Below, in pieces: positions 1 to 5,897 of a stretch of DNA of 22,464 bases. How positions within the stretch are numbered: the first letter of the stretch is position 1; each line of letters begins with the position of its first letter. This DNA is from an uncultured Oscillospiraceae bacterium. Its GTDB lineage: Bacteria > Bacillota > Clostridia > Oscillospirales > Oscillospiraceae. The translations under genes were made by a program, and so were the position numbers. Location: NCBI GenBank assembly GCA_934561175.1, contig CAKTFW010000023.1, forward strand, positions 1 through 22,464, written 5' to 3'. The notes under the pieces were generated by a model. It saw nothing but the letters and a program-made list of their open reading frames with translations, did no database searches and was not told the DNA's origin.

Positions 1-97
1 CCGACAGGCATCGTAAACACGATAACCTGTCGGGGTATCCCCGGAAGCAGTTGTTACCCCTGTCAGGGGGGAACAAAACAGGCCGGGGTCTTTTTTG
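1..97. other. Cluster of GC-rich hairpins at the window edge
   Basis: Positions 1-34 form a long stem-loop: CCGACAGG pairs with CCTGTCGG, and an inner ATCGT/ACGAT stem closes an AAAC loop. It is followed by CCCC-TGTCA-GGGG (about 56-69) and by a CCCCGG...CCGGGG pairing (39-44 with 83-88) that ends in TCTTTTTTG on the plus strand. The plus-strand T-tract suggests a terminator for something transcribed rightward from outside the window. On the minus strand the 1-34 hairpin could instead terminate the Gld operon, with its T-tract lying beyond position 1. I do not recognise an RNA family. Confidence 0.4.
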
Positions 98-106
98 TAT
101 TTCCAG

Positions 107-1150
107 TTATTGCAGTGCGGCGGCAGAGACGGTTTTGAATTGCTCAGCGGTATCGGTACCGATCAAATAGATCATGTTAGAACCGGGGAAGCGTGCAAAG
201 GTGCCCTCTGGCCGTTCTGCGTCCTCCGAGGTGGTGGTGCCGAGGAAGCCATCGGTTTTCACCGGAACATCCTGTGCGTCGTAGCCAATGCACAGCGTGA
301 AGCTGACATCGTTCTCATCGGTCAGCGTAACGATGGCTGCTGGATCCTTCAGACCATAGTCGTTCAAATCCTGATTGGTGGCACTGTAGGTGACACAGCT
401 GAGCCAACTGGTGCCAATGGCGTAGTTGACCAGTTCTTCCACTTTGGCGCTGTCCAGCGCTGTGCCAGTTTCCAGGGACCACACTGCGTTTTCATCGTCT
501 TTTGTCAAATCCCGGACGGCGGTAAAGCTGCCGTTTGCGTTTTCAACATCGATCGATACAGCAATGCCGAAGCTCGGCAGTGTCTCCATCTGCAGCAGAT
601 CGTTCTTACCATAGCTGAACGCCTTAATCAGGTCGGCACTGATGGTATAGACCGTGTTTTTTGAGGTGTCGATCCGGATATAGTAATCTTCTGTCAACGG
701 ATTCTGATTGCCGATGGTGAGATCGCTGGAACCGTTGCCGAGCGAGACGGTCAGGGTCATGGTCGGGGATTCCAGGCCATACTGTGCATAGTCGTAGACA
801 TCGGTGATAACCTGCGTGGAAGTGATATTTCCCAGTGCCTGCAGCATCTGATCAGCCAGAGACTGCTTGACCGGGAAGGCGTCGTCCTGTGCGTTGTACC
901 AGACGCCATCCTCTCTGGACAGGGAGAAGACATCCCCGCCATAATCCCAGGTGATACCGGTCACGGCGTCCAGATTTTGAACGCTGAGGTCAACGGTGGA
1001 ATCTGTGACGGTTGGCTCGGTTTCTGCTTTCTTTTTCTGGTAGGAAGAGATCAGATACAGTGCATCGAGCAGCAGCACCAACACAATCAACACAATGACA
1101 AGCTTGTGCTTGGCTTCTAACTTGCGGCGGGGTCGTAGTGTTCGTTTCAT
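107..1150 (-). CDS. DUF4340 domain protein, last gene of the Gld-type ABC operon
   Basis: A 347-residue membrane-anchored protein. A basic N-terminus (MKRTLRPRRK) precedes a single hydrophobic segment at about residues 16-36, so most of the protein should lie outside the membrane. The rest reads as a DUF4340 repeat protein: short beta-rich segments with the pattern 'YGLESPTMTLTVSLGN... LTIGNQNPLTEDYYIRID... VYTIS', and a second similar segment near residues 262-310 ('YGLKDPAAIVTLTDEN'). Its start overlaps the stop of the GldG-like gene by one base (TAATG), so translation is probably coupled. DUF4340 proteins commonly follow GldG-like genes in Clostridia; the biochemical role is unknown, but the context says it is an accessory of the exporter. 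Family assignment is firm, function is not. Confidence 0.85.
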   Translation of the reverse strand: MKRTLRPRRKLEAKHKLVIVLIVLVLLLDALYLISSYQKKKAETEPTVTDSTVDLSVQNLDAVTGITWDYGGDVFSLSREDGVWYNAQDDAFPVKQSLADQMLQALGNITSTQVITDVYDYAQYGLESPTMTLTVSLGNGSSDLTIGNQNPLTEDYYIRIDTSKNTVYTISADLIKAFSYGKNDLLQMETLPSFGIAVSIDVENANGSFTAVRDLTKDDENAVWSLETGTALDSAKVEELVNYAIGTSWLSCVTYSATNQDLNDYGLKDPAAIVTLTDENDVSFTLCIGYDAQDVPVKTDGFLGTTTSEDAERPEGTFARFPGSNMIYLIGTDTAEQFKTVSAAALQ

Positions 1151-2586
1151 TAGCGGCGCCTCCGTTTTACAGTGATAACAATGCCGGTGATGAGCAGGGC
1201 CAGCGGAATCAGGAGTACCAGTACTAGGCTCAGAAGTGTGACGGCGCTGTCCGGAACCAGCAGATTTTCGGAAATCATATTCTTAGAGTGGATGGAAATA
1301 GCACTCTCACGATCGCAAAGCCAACCAATGCTGTTGAGCAGCAGATCGTAGTTGGCGCCGGAGACTGCATTATTCAGCTGGCTGTCAAACAGGTACGAGG
1401 AGGGAATCCAGACAATCTGGGTTGTTCCATTTTCCACCTCTTCCGAGATGGCCGCGGCCAGTGTGAAGGGACCGTCAATATCGCCATCTTCCTTGACAAA
1501 GGTTGTCAGATTAACGCCTGCGACCTTGGAGTAGGACTTATCGGTACTGGTAAGCAGTGAGGTGACCGTGAGGCCGTCCCGCAGATCACTCGAAACCTGC
1601 AGACCCTGCGAGAAAGCGGTCAATACGCGATATCCGTTTTCCGTGAGTGGATCTGTGATGGTGTGGCTGCCAAGATCCGGTAAGATATAGTGCTGATAGT
1701 CCTGCAGCGTGTGGTTGCCATCTGTTTCAATCACCATGCCGGACACCGGCGAAACGCCATAGTCTGCCAGCAGTGCATCCAGATTCGGCGTTTCACTGCG
1801 GGTGAAATCCGTAACCAGGAAGAGATGACCGCCCTGTTTCAGGTAGGCGGAGAGCATCTCGGTTTCTACATCGCTGAGATCCGTTTTCGGGGAGCAGAGG
1901 AAAAGACTGCTGCAGTCTTCTGGAATCCCACCGGCGGTCAGCAGATCCAACTCCCGCAGTTCAATGTTTTGGTTGGTGATCTGAGCGGAAAAGCTGTCAT
2001 CAAAGCTGAACTCACCGTGACCGGTTAGTGTATAGGCGACAGGGAGTGTGTCGCTGACCACATAATCAATGGCGCTGGTCAAGGCGTTTTCTCCATCGAA
2101 TTCCTGGGTGTAGCTTCCGGTTTGATAGTAAGCGCTGAGATCTACCAGATAAATACTGTCGTACGGTACATAGCGCGACCGTGTTCCACTGACAACCAAC
2201 AGGCTGTTGTTACTGATTTTCTCGTCCGTGTATTCAGAGACGAAAGTCGGATTGATAACGGGATCAATTTTGCTGACCGTCAAATTGGAAGAGAGCGCCT
2301 GATAGCGGTCGAGCAGATGTTCGATCGTGGAATCCTCTGTGCCGGACTGCACGACCCAGTAAACGGTTGTCTCCTGCTGCAGACCGGAGACAAGGTCTTC
2401 TGTCTGTGTGGAGAGCGTGAACAGCTTCGCGGAGGATATATCAAATTGGGTATAATCGGCCGGGAGCTTGTTGACGATCAGATTGAGCACTACGGCGATT
2501 GCAATCACAGCGGCAGTAATCAACACACTGTAGGAACCGGACTTTGTGGAGCGGGAGGTTGCGCCGGTACTTTTTGGCATCCGCAT
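1150..2586 (-). CDS. GldG-like ABC exporter auxiliary protein
   Basis: A protein of about 478 residues with an N-terminal membrane segment (about residues 18-36), a large extracytoplasmic GldG/ABC_transp_aux-like region (starting near 'DYTQFDISSAKLFTLSTQT') and a C-terminal membrane segment ending in KRRRR. This matches the GldG family that accompanies ABC-2 permeases. A GTG at 2595 is in frame, but it sits directly on the AGGAGG sequence. The ATG at 2586 lies eight bases after GGAGG and overlaps the stop of the permease gene as TGATG, so I chose 2586. The protein lies between the permease and the DUF4340 protein, with one-base overlaps on both sides, which implies a stoichiometric complex. 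The substrate is unknown; the link to gliding applies to Bacteroidetes homologues, not to this organism. Confidence 0.85.
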   Translation of the reverse strand: MRMPKSTGATSRSTKSGSYSVLITAAVIAIAVVLNLIVNKLPADYTQFDISSAKLFTLSTQTEDLVSGLQQETTVYWVVQSGTEDSTIEHLLDRYQALSSNLTVSKIDPVINPTFVSEYTDEKISNNSLLVVSGTRSRYVPYDSIYLVDLSAYYQTGSYTQEFDGENALTSAIDYVVSDTLPVAYTLTGHGEFSFDDSFSAQITNQNIELRELDLLTAGGIPEDCSSLFLCSPKTDLSDVETEMLSAYLKQGGHLFLVTDFTRSETPNLDALLADYGVSPVSGMVIETDGNHTLQDYQHYILPDLGSHTITDPLTENGYRVLTAFSQGLQVSSDLRDGLTVTSLLTSTDKSYSKVAGVNLTTFVKEDGDIDGPFTLAAAISEEVENGTTQIVWIPSSYLFDSQLNNAVSGANYDLLLNSIGWLCDRESAISIHSKNMISENLLVPDSAVTLLSLVLVLLIPLALLITGIVITVKRRRR

Positions 2587-3452
2587 CAGCTCCACCTCCT
2601 TTTTTCCAGAGCCTGAATGGTGAGAAATAGAAATACGCCTGCAAAGGACAGATCATAGACAACAGCGCGCAGATCGAAGACACCGTTCAAAAAGTTATTC
2701 AGCCGTTCAAACAGGGAAAGCTGCGCGATAAGATTGCCGAACAGGCCGATAAAGGCGTTATTCCAGAGCATATAGCAGGCGGAGAGCAGAATCTCCAGCA
2801 CCACCGCGACTGCCAGCGCCAGCGTCAGATTTTTGGTCATCAACCACAGAATCAGCGCAATCAGCAGAACGACAACGGTCAGTGCGACATAGGAGCCGAA
2901 TGCAGAGGCAGGGACCAAATTGTTGGCCAGTGCCCGCATCAGATAAACAAGCAGAATACAGCCAAAGCTGAGACCGGCGGCGACTGCCGGATTCTCTGTC
3001 AGGGATGAGAGAAAAATGCCCAGAGCGATCAGCGCCGCACCCAGCAGGAAAAAGCCAATCAAGCCGCTGTAAGCACCCATCAGATTCACGGTGCCAAAGG
3101 CGGTGAGAATCAGTGGGTACAGGCACATGATGAGCAGTGGCAGCGCCAGAACCGTCAAGGTTGCAAAGAACTTGCCGAGTACAACCTGCGTCATGGAGAC
3201 CGGCAGCGAGTAGAGCAGCTGATCGGTACGCTGACGCCGTTCTTCGGCGATGGAACGCATGGTGAGAATTGGGACAATCAGCAGATACAAGAAGGTAACT
3301 GCACTGAGAACATATTCAAAGCTGGGGTAGCCGGAAAGTAAATTGTAGACTACCATATAGATACCGGTGATCAGCAGTAAAAACAAGGCGACCACATAGC
3401 CGAACATGCCCTTGAAATAGGCGGATAATTCGCGTTTATAGATGGCACTCAT
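2586..3452 (-). CDS. ABC-2 type permease (GldF-like)
   Basis: A 288-residue integral membrane protein with about six hydrophobic segments. It contains the sequence 'LTMRSIAEERRQRTDQLLYSLPVSMTQVVLGK' at about residues 63-94, which is characteristic of ABC-2 permeases of the GldF/NosY type (the cytoplasmic E-R-R-x-x-T-x-x-L-L segment after the second membrane span). The start ATG at 3452 overlaps the stop of the upstream ATPase by four bases (ATGA), so the two are translationally coupled. It should form the membrane channel powered by the ATPase encoded at 3449-4462. The exported substrate cannot be read from the sequence. Confidence 0.88.
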   Translation of the reverse strand: MSAIYKRELSAYFKGMFGYVVALFLLLITGIYMVVYNLLSGYPSFEYVLSAVTFLYLLIVPILTMRSIAEERRQRTDQLLYSLPVSMTQVVLGKFFATLTVLALPLLIMCLYPLILTAFGTVNLMGAYSGLIGFFLLGAALIALGIFLSSLTENPAVAAGLSFGCILLVYLMRALANNLVPASAFGSYVALTVVVLLIALILWLMTKNLTLALAVAVVLEILLSACYMLWNNAFIGLFGNLIAQLSLFERLNNFLNGVFDLRAVVYDLSFAGVFLFLTIQALEKRRWS

Positions 3453-4462
3453 GCTTCCGGCGCCTCCTTTTCTGGCTCAGAATCGGGAGAATCTGCGGCA
3501 TCCGGTGCCGCAGGCTTGTCAGGTTCAGCAGCACTGTTGGTCAGCTCGATAAAGACATCCTCCAGGCTGGCGTGTGTCGACTGCATCTGCAGGATAGGAC
3601 GACGAACATCGGCAAAGGCAAAGAATACCGGCTCTGCCAATTCCTGACCGGATTCCGCCACCAGCTCGACTTTAGTGGTTTCGCCGCCTTCCAGCGGTGT
3701 GCAGCGCAGCTCGTGAATTCCTTCAACCTTGGCAAGCGCCTGACGGATTTCAGGCTCCGTGGCCTTTACTGTCAGCGTGAGGGTACCGCTGGAGGAAAAC
3801 AGTTGCTCCAGATTATCGGTTGTATCACAGGCGACTAGGTGGCCCTTGGAAATAATTAAAACTGCGTCGCAGACCGCCTGAATTTCTGAGAGAATATGGC
3901 TGCTCAGAATAACGGTATGCTCTTTTCCGAGTTCCCGAATCAGTGCACGAATCTCAATGATCTGCAGCGGGTCCAAACCGACGGTAGGCTCGTCCAGAAT
4001 AATGATTTTGGGATTACCGAGCAGCGCCTGGGCAATACCGACACGCTGCTTGTAACCTTTGGACAGGTGCTTCATCAGCCGGTTTTGTACATCACTGATT
4101 TGCGTAACAGCGATGGCATGTGCCACTTGCTTGTCCAGTTCGCTGTGGGGGACACCCTTGGCGTGTGCCACGAAGCGCAAATACTCCAGCGGCGTCATGT
4201 CCAGATACAGCGGCGGCTGCTCCGGCAGATAGCCGATGCAGCGCTTTGCCTCGGCAGCGTCGGTAAAAATGTCGTGACCGTCGATGAGAACTTCGCCCTC
4301 CGTTGCGGCCAGACAGCCGGTGATGATGTTCATGGTGGTGGATTTTCCGGCGCCATTGGGACCGAGAAACCCGTAGATTTGTCCGGATTCAACCGTGAAG
4401 CTGAGATCAGATACGGCTTCATGATTACCGTATCGCTTGGTGAGATGTCGGACCTCTATCAC
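3449..4462 (-). CDS. ABC transporter ATP-binding protein (GldA-like)
   Basis: A 337-residue ATPase, the first gene of the exporter operon. Visible motifs are Walker A GPNGAGKST (residues 34-42), the signature LSKGYKQ (133-139), Walker B IIILDEPT (153-160) and the switch histidine in SSHIL (H189). The C-terminal region after about residue 220 is a regulatory-type extension found in ABC-2 ATPases and ends in a low-complexity Pro/Asp/Glu/Ala tail. The start is GTG at 4462, seven bases after AAGGAGG. The gene is transcribed away from the small-transcript array at 4590-5933. I saw only a weak upstream promoter candidate (TTCACA, 17 bases, CAATAC), so its promoter is not called. Confidence 0.92.
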   Translation of the reverse strand: MIEVRHLTKRYGNHEAVSDLSFTVESGQIYGFLGPNGAGKSTTMNIITGCLAATEGEVLIDGHDIFTDAAEAKRCIGYLPEQPPLYLDMTPLEYLRFVAHAKGVPHSELDKQVAHAIAVTQISDVQNRLMKHLSKGYKQRVGIAQALLGNPKIIILDEPTVGLDPLQIIEIRALIRELGKEHTVILSSHILSEIQAVCDAVLIISKGHLVACDTTDNLEQLFSSSGTLTLTVKATEPEIRQALAKVEGIHELRCTPLEGGETTKVELVAESGQELAEPVFFAFADVRRPILQMQSTHASLEDVFIELTNSAAEPDKPAAPDAADSPDSEPEKEAPEA

Positions 4463-4613
4463 GATGATACCTCCTTTTCCTCAGTTACTATTTATCATCT
4501 GCGATGGATGTGTGCGGAGTATTGCTGAAATATGAACAAACTGTGAATTCTAGAACACGCGAAGAAAACCACCGCTGCTTGGTGAGGTTATACAAAAAAG
4601 AAATATAATAATT

Positions 4614-4656
4614 TTGCACAATTCCGATTGACCGAATTGAGGGATGATTGTACAAT
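4614..4656 (+). promoter_or_regulatory. Promoter of array unit 1 with upstream TTGCACAA element
   Basis: The -35 box TTGACC (4628-4633), a 17-base spacer and the -10 box TACAAT (4651-4656) form a good sigma-A promoter. The -10 box lies in the palindrome TTGTACAA (4648-4655), and a near-palindrome TTGCACAA (4614-4621) is centred 34 bases upstream. The same layout recurs in units 2 and 3. Start of transcription is expected near 4663. Confidence 0.75.
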
Positions 4657-4678
4657 ATGAATAGATCAAAGAAAGGCG

Positions 4679-4696
4679 GTGGCCCCGATGGCATAA
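4679..4696 (+). CDS. Candidate micro-ORF 1a, MAPMA
   Basis: AGAAAGGCG is followed by GTG GCC CCG ATG GCA TAA. The same peptide recurs in unit 2 with a synonymous change (GCC to GCT). The GTG lies only two bases after AAAGG, which is closer than usual; the ATG at 4688 (peptide MA) is better spaced from GGCGG. Translation is unproven; the frame is reported because the RTG-NNY-CCR pattern repeats ten times in the array. Confidence 0.35.
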   Translation: MAPMA

Positions 4697-4772
4697 GCTG
4701 ACACGGCAGTGCAAGCGTGTGCAGTTGCCGGCTGATGCAGATTAGGAGTTGCGGGTAATCTTACAAAAAGGT

Positions 4773-4784
4773 ATGGCTGGTTAG
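4773..4784 (+). CDS. Candidate micro-ORF 1b, MAG
   Basis: AAAAAGGT precedes ATG GCT GGT TAG. It has the same close spacing of an A-rich Shine-Dalgarno motif and a start codon as the other micro-ORFs, but lacks the proline at codon 3. It is the weakest member of the series and may be chance. Confidence 0.15.
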   Translation: MAG

Positions 4785-4906
4785 CACTTACGGATCCAGT
4801 CTTTATTAAGAAAGCATTCCATCATAAGAGGAATCGCGTGGATCGGCAGCAAGATGCAAAGCGGTCAAACCACAATACTATGTTTAAGAAAGGAACAAAA
4901 GAGGTT

Positions 4907-4930
4907 ATGGATCCAATCGATCAGATGTAG
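4907..4930 (+). CDS. Candidate micro-ORF 1c, MDPIDQM, ending in the terminator
   Basis: AGAGGTT precedes ATG GAT CCA ATC GAT CAG ATG TAG. Unit 2 has the matching MDPIAN and unit 3 MSPIIRH at the same place. The stop codon overlaps the first bases of the terminator stem. An in-frame GTG at 4838, preceded by AAGAGG, would extend the peptide to 30 residues; that extension is absent in unit 2, where an in-frame TAG stands upstream, so the short form is preferred. Confidence 0.35.
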   Translation: MDPIDQM

Positions 4931-4960
4931 CCCCTCACCAAATGATCACGGTGAGGGGCT
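4929..4960 (+). terminator. Terminator of array unit 1
   Basis: AGCCCCTCACC (4929-4939) pairs perfectly with GGTGAGGGGCT (4950-4960) around a 10-base loop. The T-tract is weak (CTTTGACCATTTT), so read-through toward unit 2 is possible. Confidence 0.75.
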
Positions 4961-5093
4961 TTGACCATTTTATGGGGGGTCCAACCAGGTTGATTATACA
5001 ACCACAACATATTTATTATATCAGTTCCGCAGCGGAAAGAAAAGAGCACATAATGAAAAACGGCAAGATATACAAAAATCAAAGCATGTTATT

Positions 5094-5136
5094 TTGCACA
5101 ATTTCTGTTGACGAGTTCAAAAGATTATTATATAAT
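5094..5136 (+). promoter_or_regulatory. Promoter of array unit 2 with upstream TTGCACAA element
   Basis: TTGACG (5108-5113), 17 bases, and a perfect TATAAT (5131-5136). TTGCACAA (5094-5101) is centred 34 bases upstream of the palindrome TTATATAA (5128-5135), as in the other two units. Transcription should start near 5143. Confidence 0.8.
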
Positions 5137-5157
5137 ATAGCCAGATCAAGAAAGGCG

Positions 5158-5175
5158 GTGGCTCCGATGGCATAA
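5158..5175 (+). CDS. Candidate micro-ORF 2a, MAPMA
   Basis: AGAAAGGCG, then GTG GCT CCG ATG GCA TAA. It encodes the same pentapeptide as micro-ORF 1a and differs from it only at the third base of codon 2. The alternative ATG at 5167 would give just MA. Confidence 0.35.
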   Translation: MAPMA

Positions 5176-5232
5176 GCCAGCCGGCAGAGCATATTGTGCA
5201 AAGCCATTCAACAGCAGAATCCAAACGGAAGG

Positions 5233-5304
5233 GTGAGTCCAAAGAACAGGATAGTCGCCAGAATGTTTTACACATGGCGCGGTACCAACCAAGAAAGCTT
5301 GTGA
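5233..5304 (+). CDS. Candidate micro-ORF 2b, 23 residues, begins MSPKNRIV
   Basis: CGGAAGG is followed directly by GTG AGT CCA AAG. The frame stays open for 23 codons to TGA at 5302-5304. The peptide is basic (one Lys, three Arg against one Glu) and has an aromatic patch (FYTW). I know no homologue. The next motif begins five bases after the stop. Confidence 0.35.
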   Translation: MSPKNRIVARMFYTWRGTNQESL

Positions 5305-5317
5305 TTCTGAGAAAGGT

Positions 5318-5383
5318 GTGAGTCCAAAATACCATTTCATGGCGTTGCGGAGCGCGATTGATCAAACCACGCAGAAAGGGTGA
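5318..5383 (+). CDS. Candidate micro-ORF 2c, 21 residues, begins MSPKYHFM
   Basis: GAGAAAGGT precedes GTG AGT CCA AAA, open for 21 codons to TGA at 5381-5383. That stop overlaps the GTG start of micro-ORF 2d by four bases (GTGA), an arrangement typical of translationally coupled genes. The peptide is basic and matches no family I know. Confidence 0.35.
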   Translation: MSPKYHFMALRSAIDQTTQKG

Positions 5384-5400
5384 GTCCGAAGTTCTGGTAG
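5380..5400 (+). CDS. Candidate micro-ORF 2d, MSPKFW
   Basis: AGAAAGG precedes GTG AGT CCG AAG TTC TGG TAG. The first four residues, MSPK, equal those of 2b and 2c, with proline and lysine codons varying synonymously (CCA/CCG, AAG/AAA). It starts inside the stop of 2c. Confidence 0.35.
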   Translation: MSPKFW

Positions 5401-5446
5401 CTTGAAATCAAAATCGAATAAGTTGTAGAAAGGAACTATAGAGGTA

Positions 5447-5467
5447 ATGGATCCGATTGCAAACTAA
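5447..5467 (+). CDS. Candidate micro-ORF 2e, MDPIAN, ending at the terminator
   Basis: AGAGGTA precedes ATG GAT CCG ATT GCA AAC TAA. It corresponds to micro-ORF 1c: MDPI is conserved with synonymous changes at codons 3 (CCA/CCG) and 4 (ATC/ATT). The stop ends one base before the terminator stem. Confidence 0.38.
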   Translation: MDPIAN

Positions 5468-5500
5468 AGCCCCTCACGAGCGTGAAAGTCGTGAGGGGCT
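5468..5500 (+). terminator. Terminator of array unit 2
   Basis: AGCCCCTCACGA (5468-5479) pairs with TCGTGAGGGGCT (5489-5500) around a nine-base loop. A T-rich stretch (ATTACTTTCATTTTTTT) follows at 5501-5517. Confidence 0.8.
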
Positions 5501-5655
5501 ATTACTTTCATTTTTTTATTCTTTGCAGTTTGTACTCCAAAATAATCGTGATACAGATTGATGTGACAGAAATCATAGATCACATCTTTTTCATTTTACA
5601 TAATTTATGAGAAAAATACCAGCGACAGAATATACGAAAAAGAAATGAAGATATG

Positions 5656-5698
5656 TTGCACAATTACACTTGCGAGATTCAAGCTTTAATTGTACAAT
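5656..5698 (+). promoter_or_regulatory. Promoter of array unit 3 with upstream TTGCACAA element
   Basis: TTGCGA (5670-5675), 17 bases, TACAAT (5693-5698). The palindrome TTGTACAA (5690-5697) overlaps the -10 box, and TTGCACAA (5656-5663) is centred exactly 34 bases upstream. Transcription should start near 5705. Confidence 0.75.
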
Positions 5699-5720
5699 AT
5701 AGACACAAACAAGAAAGGAA

Positions 5721-5735
5721 GTGTTTCCAATGTAA
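5721..5735 (+). CDS. Candidate micro-ORF 3a, MFPM
   Basis: AGAAAGGAA precedes GTG TTT CCA ATG TAA. If the ATG were the true start the result would be an immediate start-stop (ATG TAA). Micro-ORF 3b begins with the same MFPM, with a synonymous TTT/TTC change. Confidence 0.33.
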   Translation: MFPM

Positions 5736-5768
5736 GAAGCAGCTGAAGTTCAGAGTAAGACGGAAAGG

Positions 5769-5789
5769 GTGTTCCCAATGGAGAGGTAA
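5769..5789 (+). CDS. Candidate micro-ORF 3b, MFPMER
   Basis: CGGAAAGG precedes GTG TTC CCA ATG GAG AGG TAA. It repeats MFPM of 3a, then continues for two codons. Confidence 0.33.
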   Translation: MFPMER

Positions 5790-5873
5790 TCGGCCGCGAG
5801 CCTGCGAAATCGTCTTTTTGCAGAGCGGCGTTGATTCATAGATGAAAAATAAATCGAAAGGATGAAGAAAGGA

Positions 5874-5897
5874 ATGTCTCCGATCATTCGGCATTAG
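5874..5897 (+). CDS. Candidate micro-ORF 3c, MSPIIRH, ending in the terminator
   Basis: AGAAAGGA precedes ATG TCT CCG ATC ATT CGG CAT TAG. An in-frame ATG at 5862, itself preceded by GAAAGG, would add MKKG. Serine here uses TCT, whereas unit 2 uses AGT, a change that cannot arise by one silent step. The stop overlaps the terminator stem by two bases. Confidence 0.36.
   Translation: MSPIIRH

Larger units (their letters stand above)
4663..4970 (+). ncRNA. Small transcript, array unit 1 (about 300 nt)
   Basis: A free-standing predicted transcript from the promoter at 4628-4656 to the terminator at 4929-4960. It holds AGAAAGG motifs at 4670-4676 and 4888-4894, a third A-rich site (AAAAAGG, 4766-4772) and a degenerate AAGAAAGC at 4808-4815. 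Each complete motif is followed closely by a start codon and a very short reading frame. No known RNA family is recognised. It could be a micropeptide mRNA, a regulatory RNA, or both. Boundaries are predictions from the promoter and terminator. Confidence 0.6.
5143..5512 (+). ncRNA. Small transcript, array unit 2 (about 365 nt)
   Basis: The longest unit. Five motifs of the AGAAAGG type (near 5149, 5227, 5310, 5373 and 5427) each lead into an RTG-NNY-CCR start: MAPMA, two longer frames beginning MSPK, MSPKFW and MDPIAN. The three middle motifs share the near-identical core GGTGAGTCC or GGGTGAGTCC. It ends at the stem 5468-5500. No known RNA family or protein is recognised, and translation is not established. 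Confidence 0.6.

Noticed and set aside
4614..4642. TTGCAC as a second, upstream -35 box in the array units
   Set aside because: No -10-like sequence stands 16-18 bases downstream of it; the TTGAC/TTGCG boxes fit the -10 boxes exactly.
4488..4694. Minus-strand frame of 68 codons opposite unit 1
   Set aside because: It has no ribosome binding site or family resemblance and lies antisense to a promoter and the start of a transcript.
4942..5175. Open frame of 77 codons, or 41 codons from ATG 5054, running through the unit 2 promoter and ending in AVAPMA
   Set aside because: It covers a perfect TATAAT promoter, and the frame is broken in units 1 and 3, where the base count before the AGAAAGG motif differs. 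Only the last codons overlap micro-ORF 2a.
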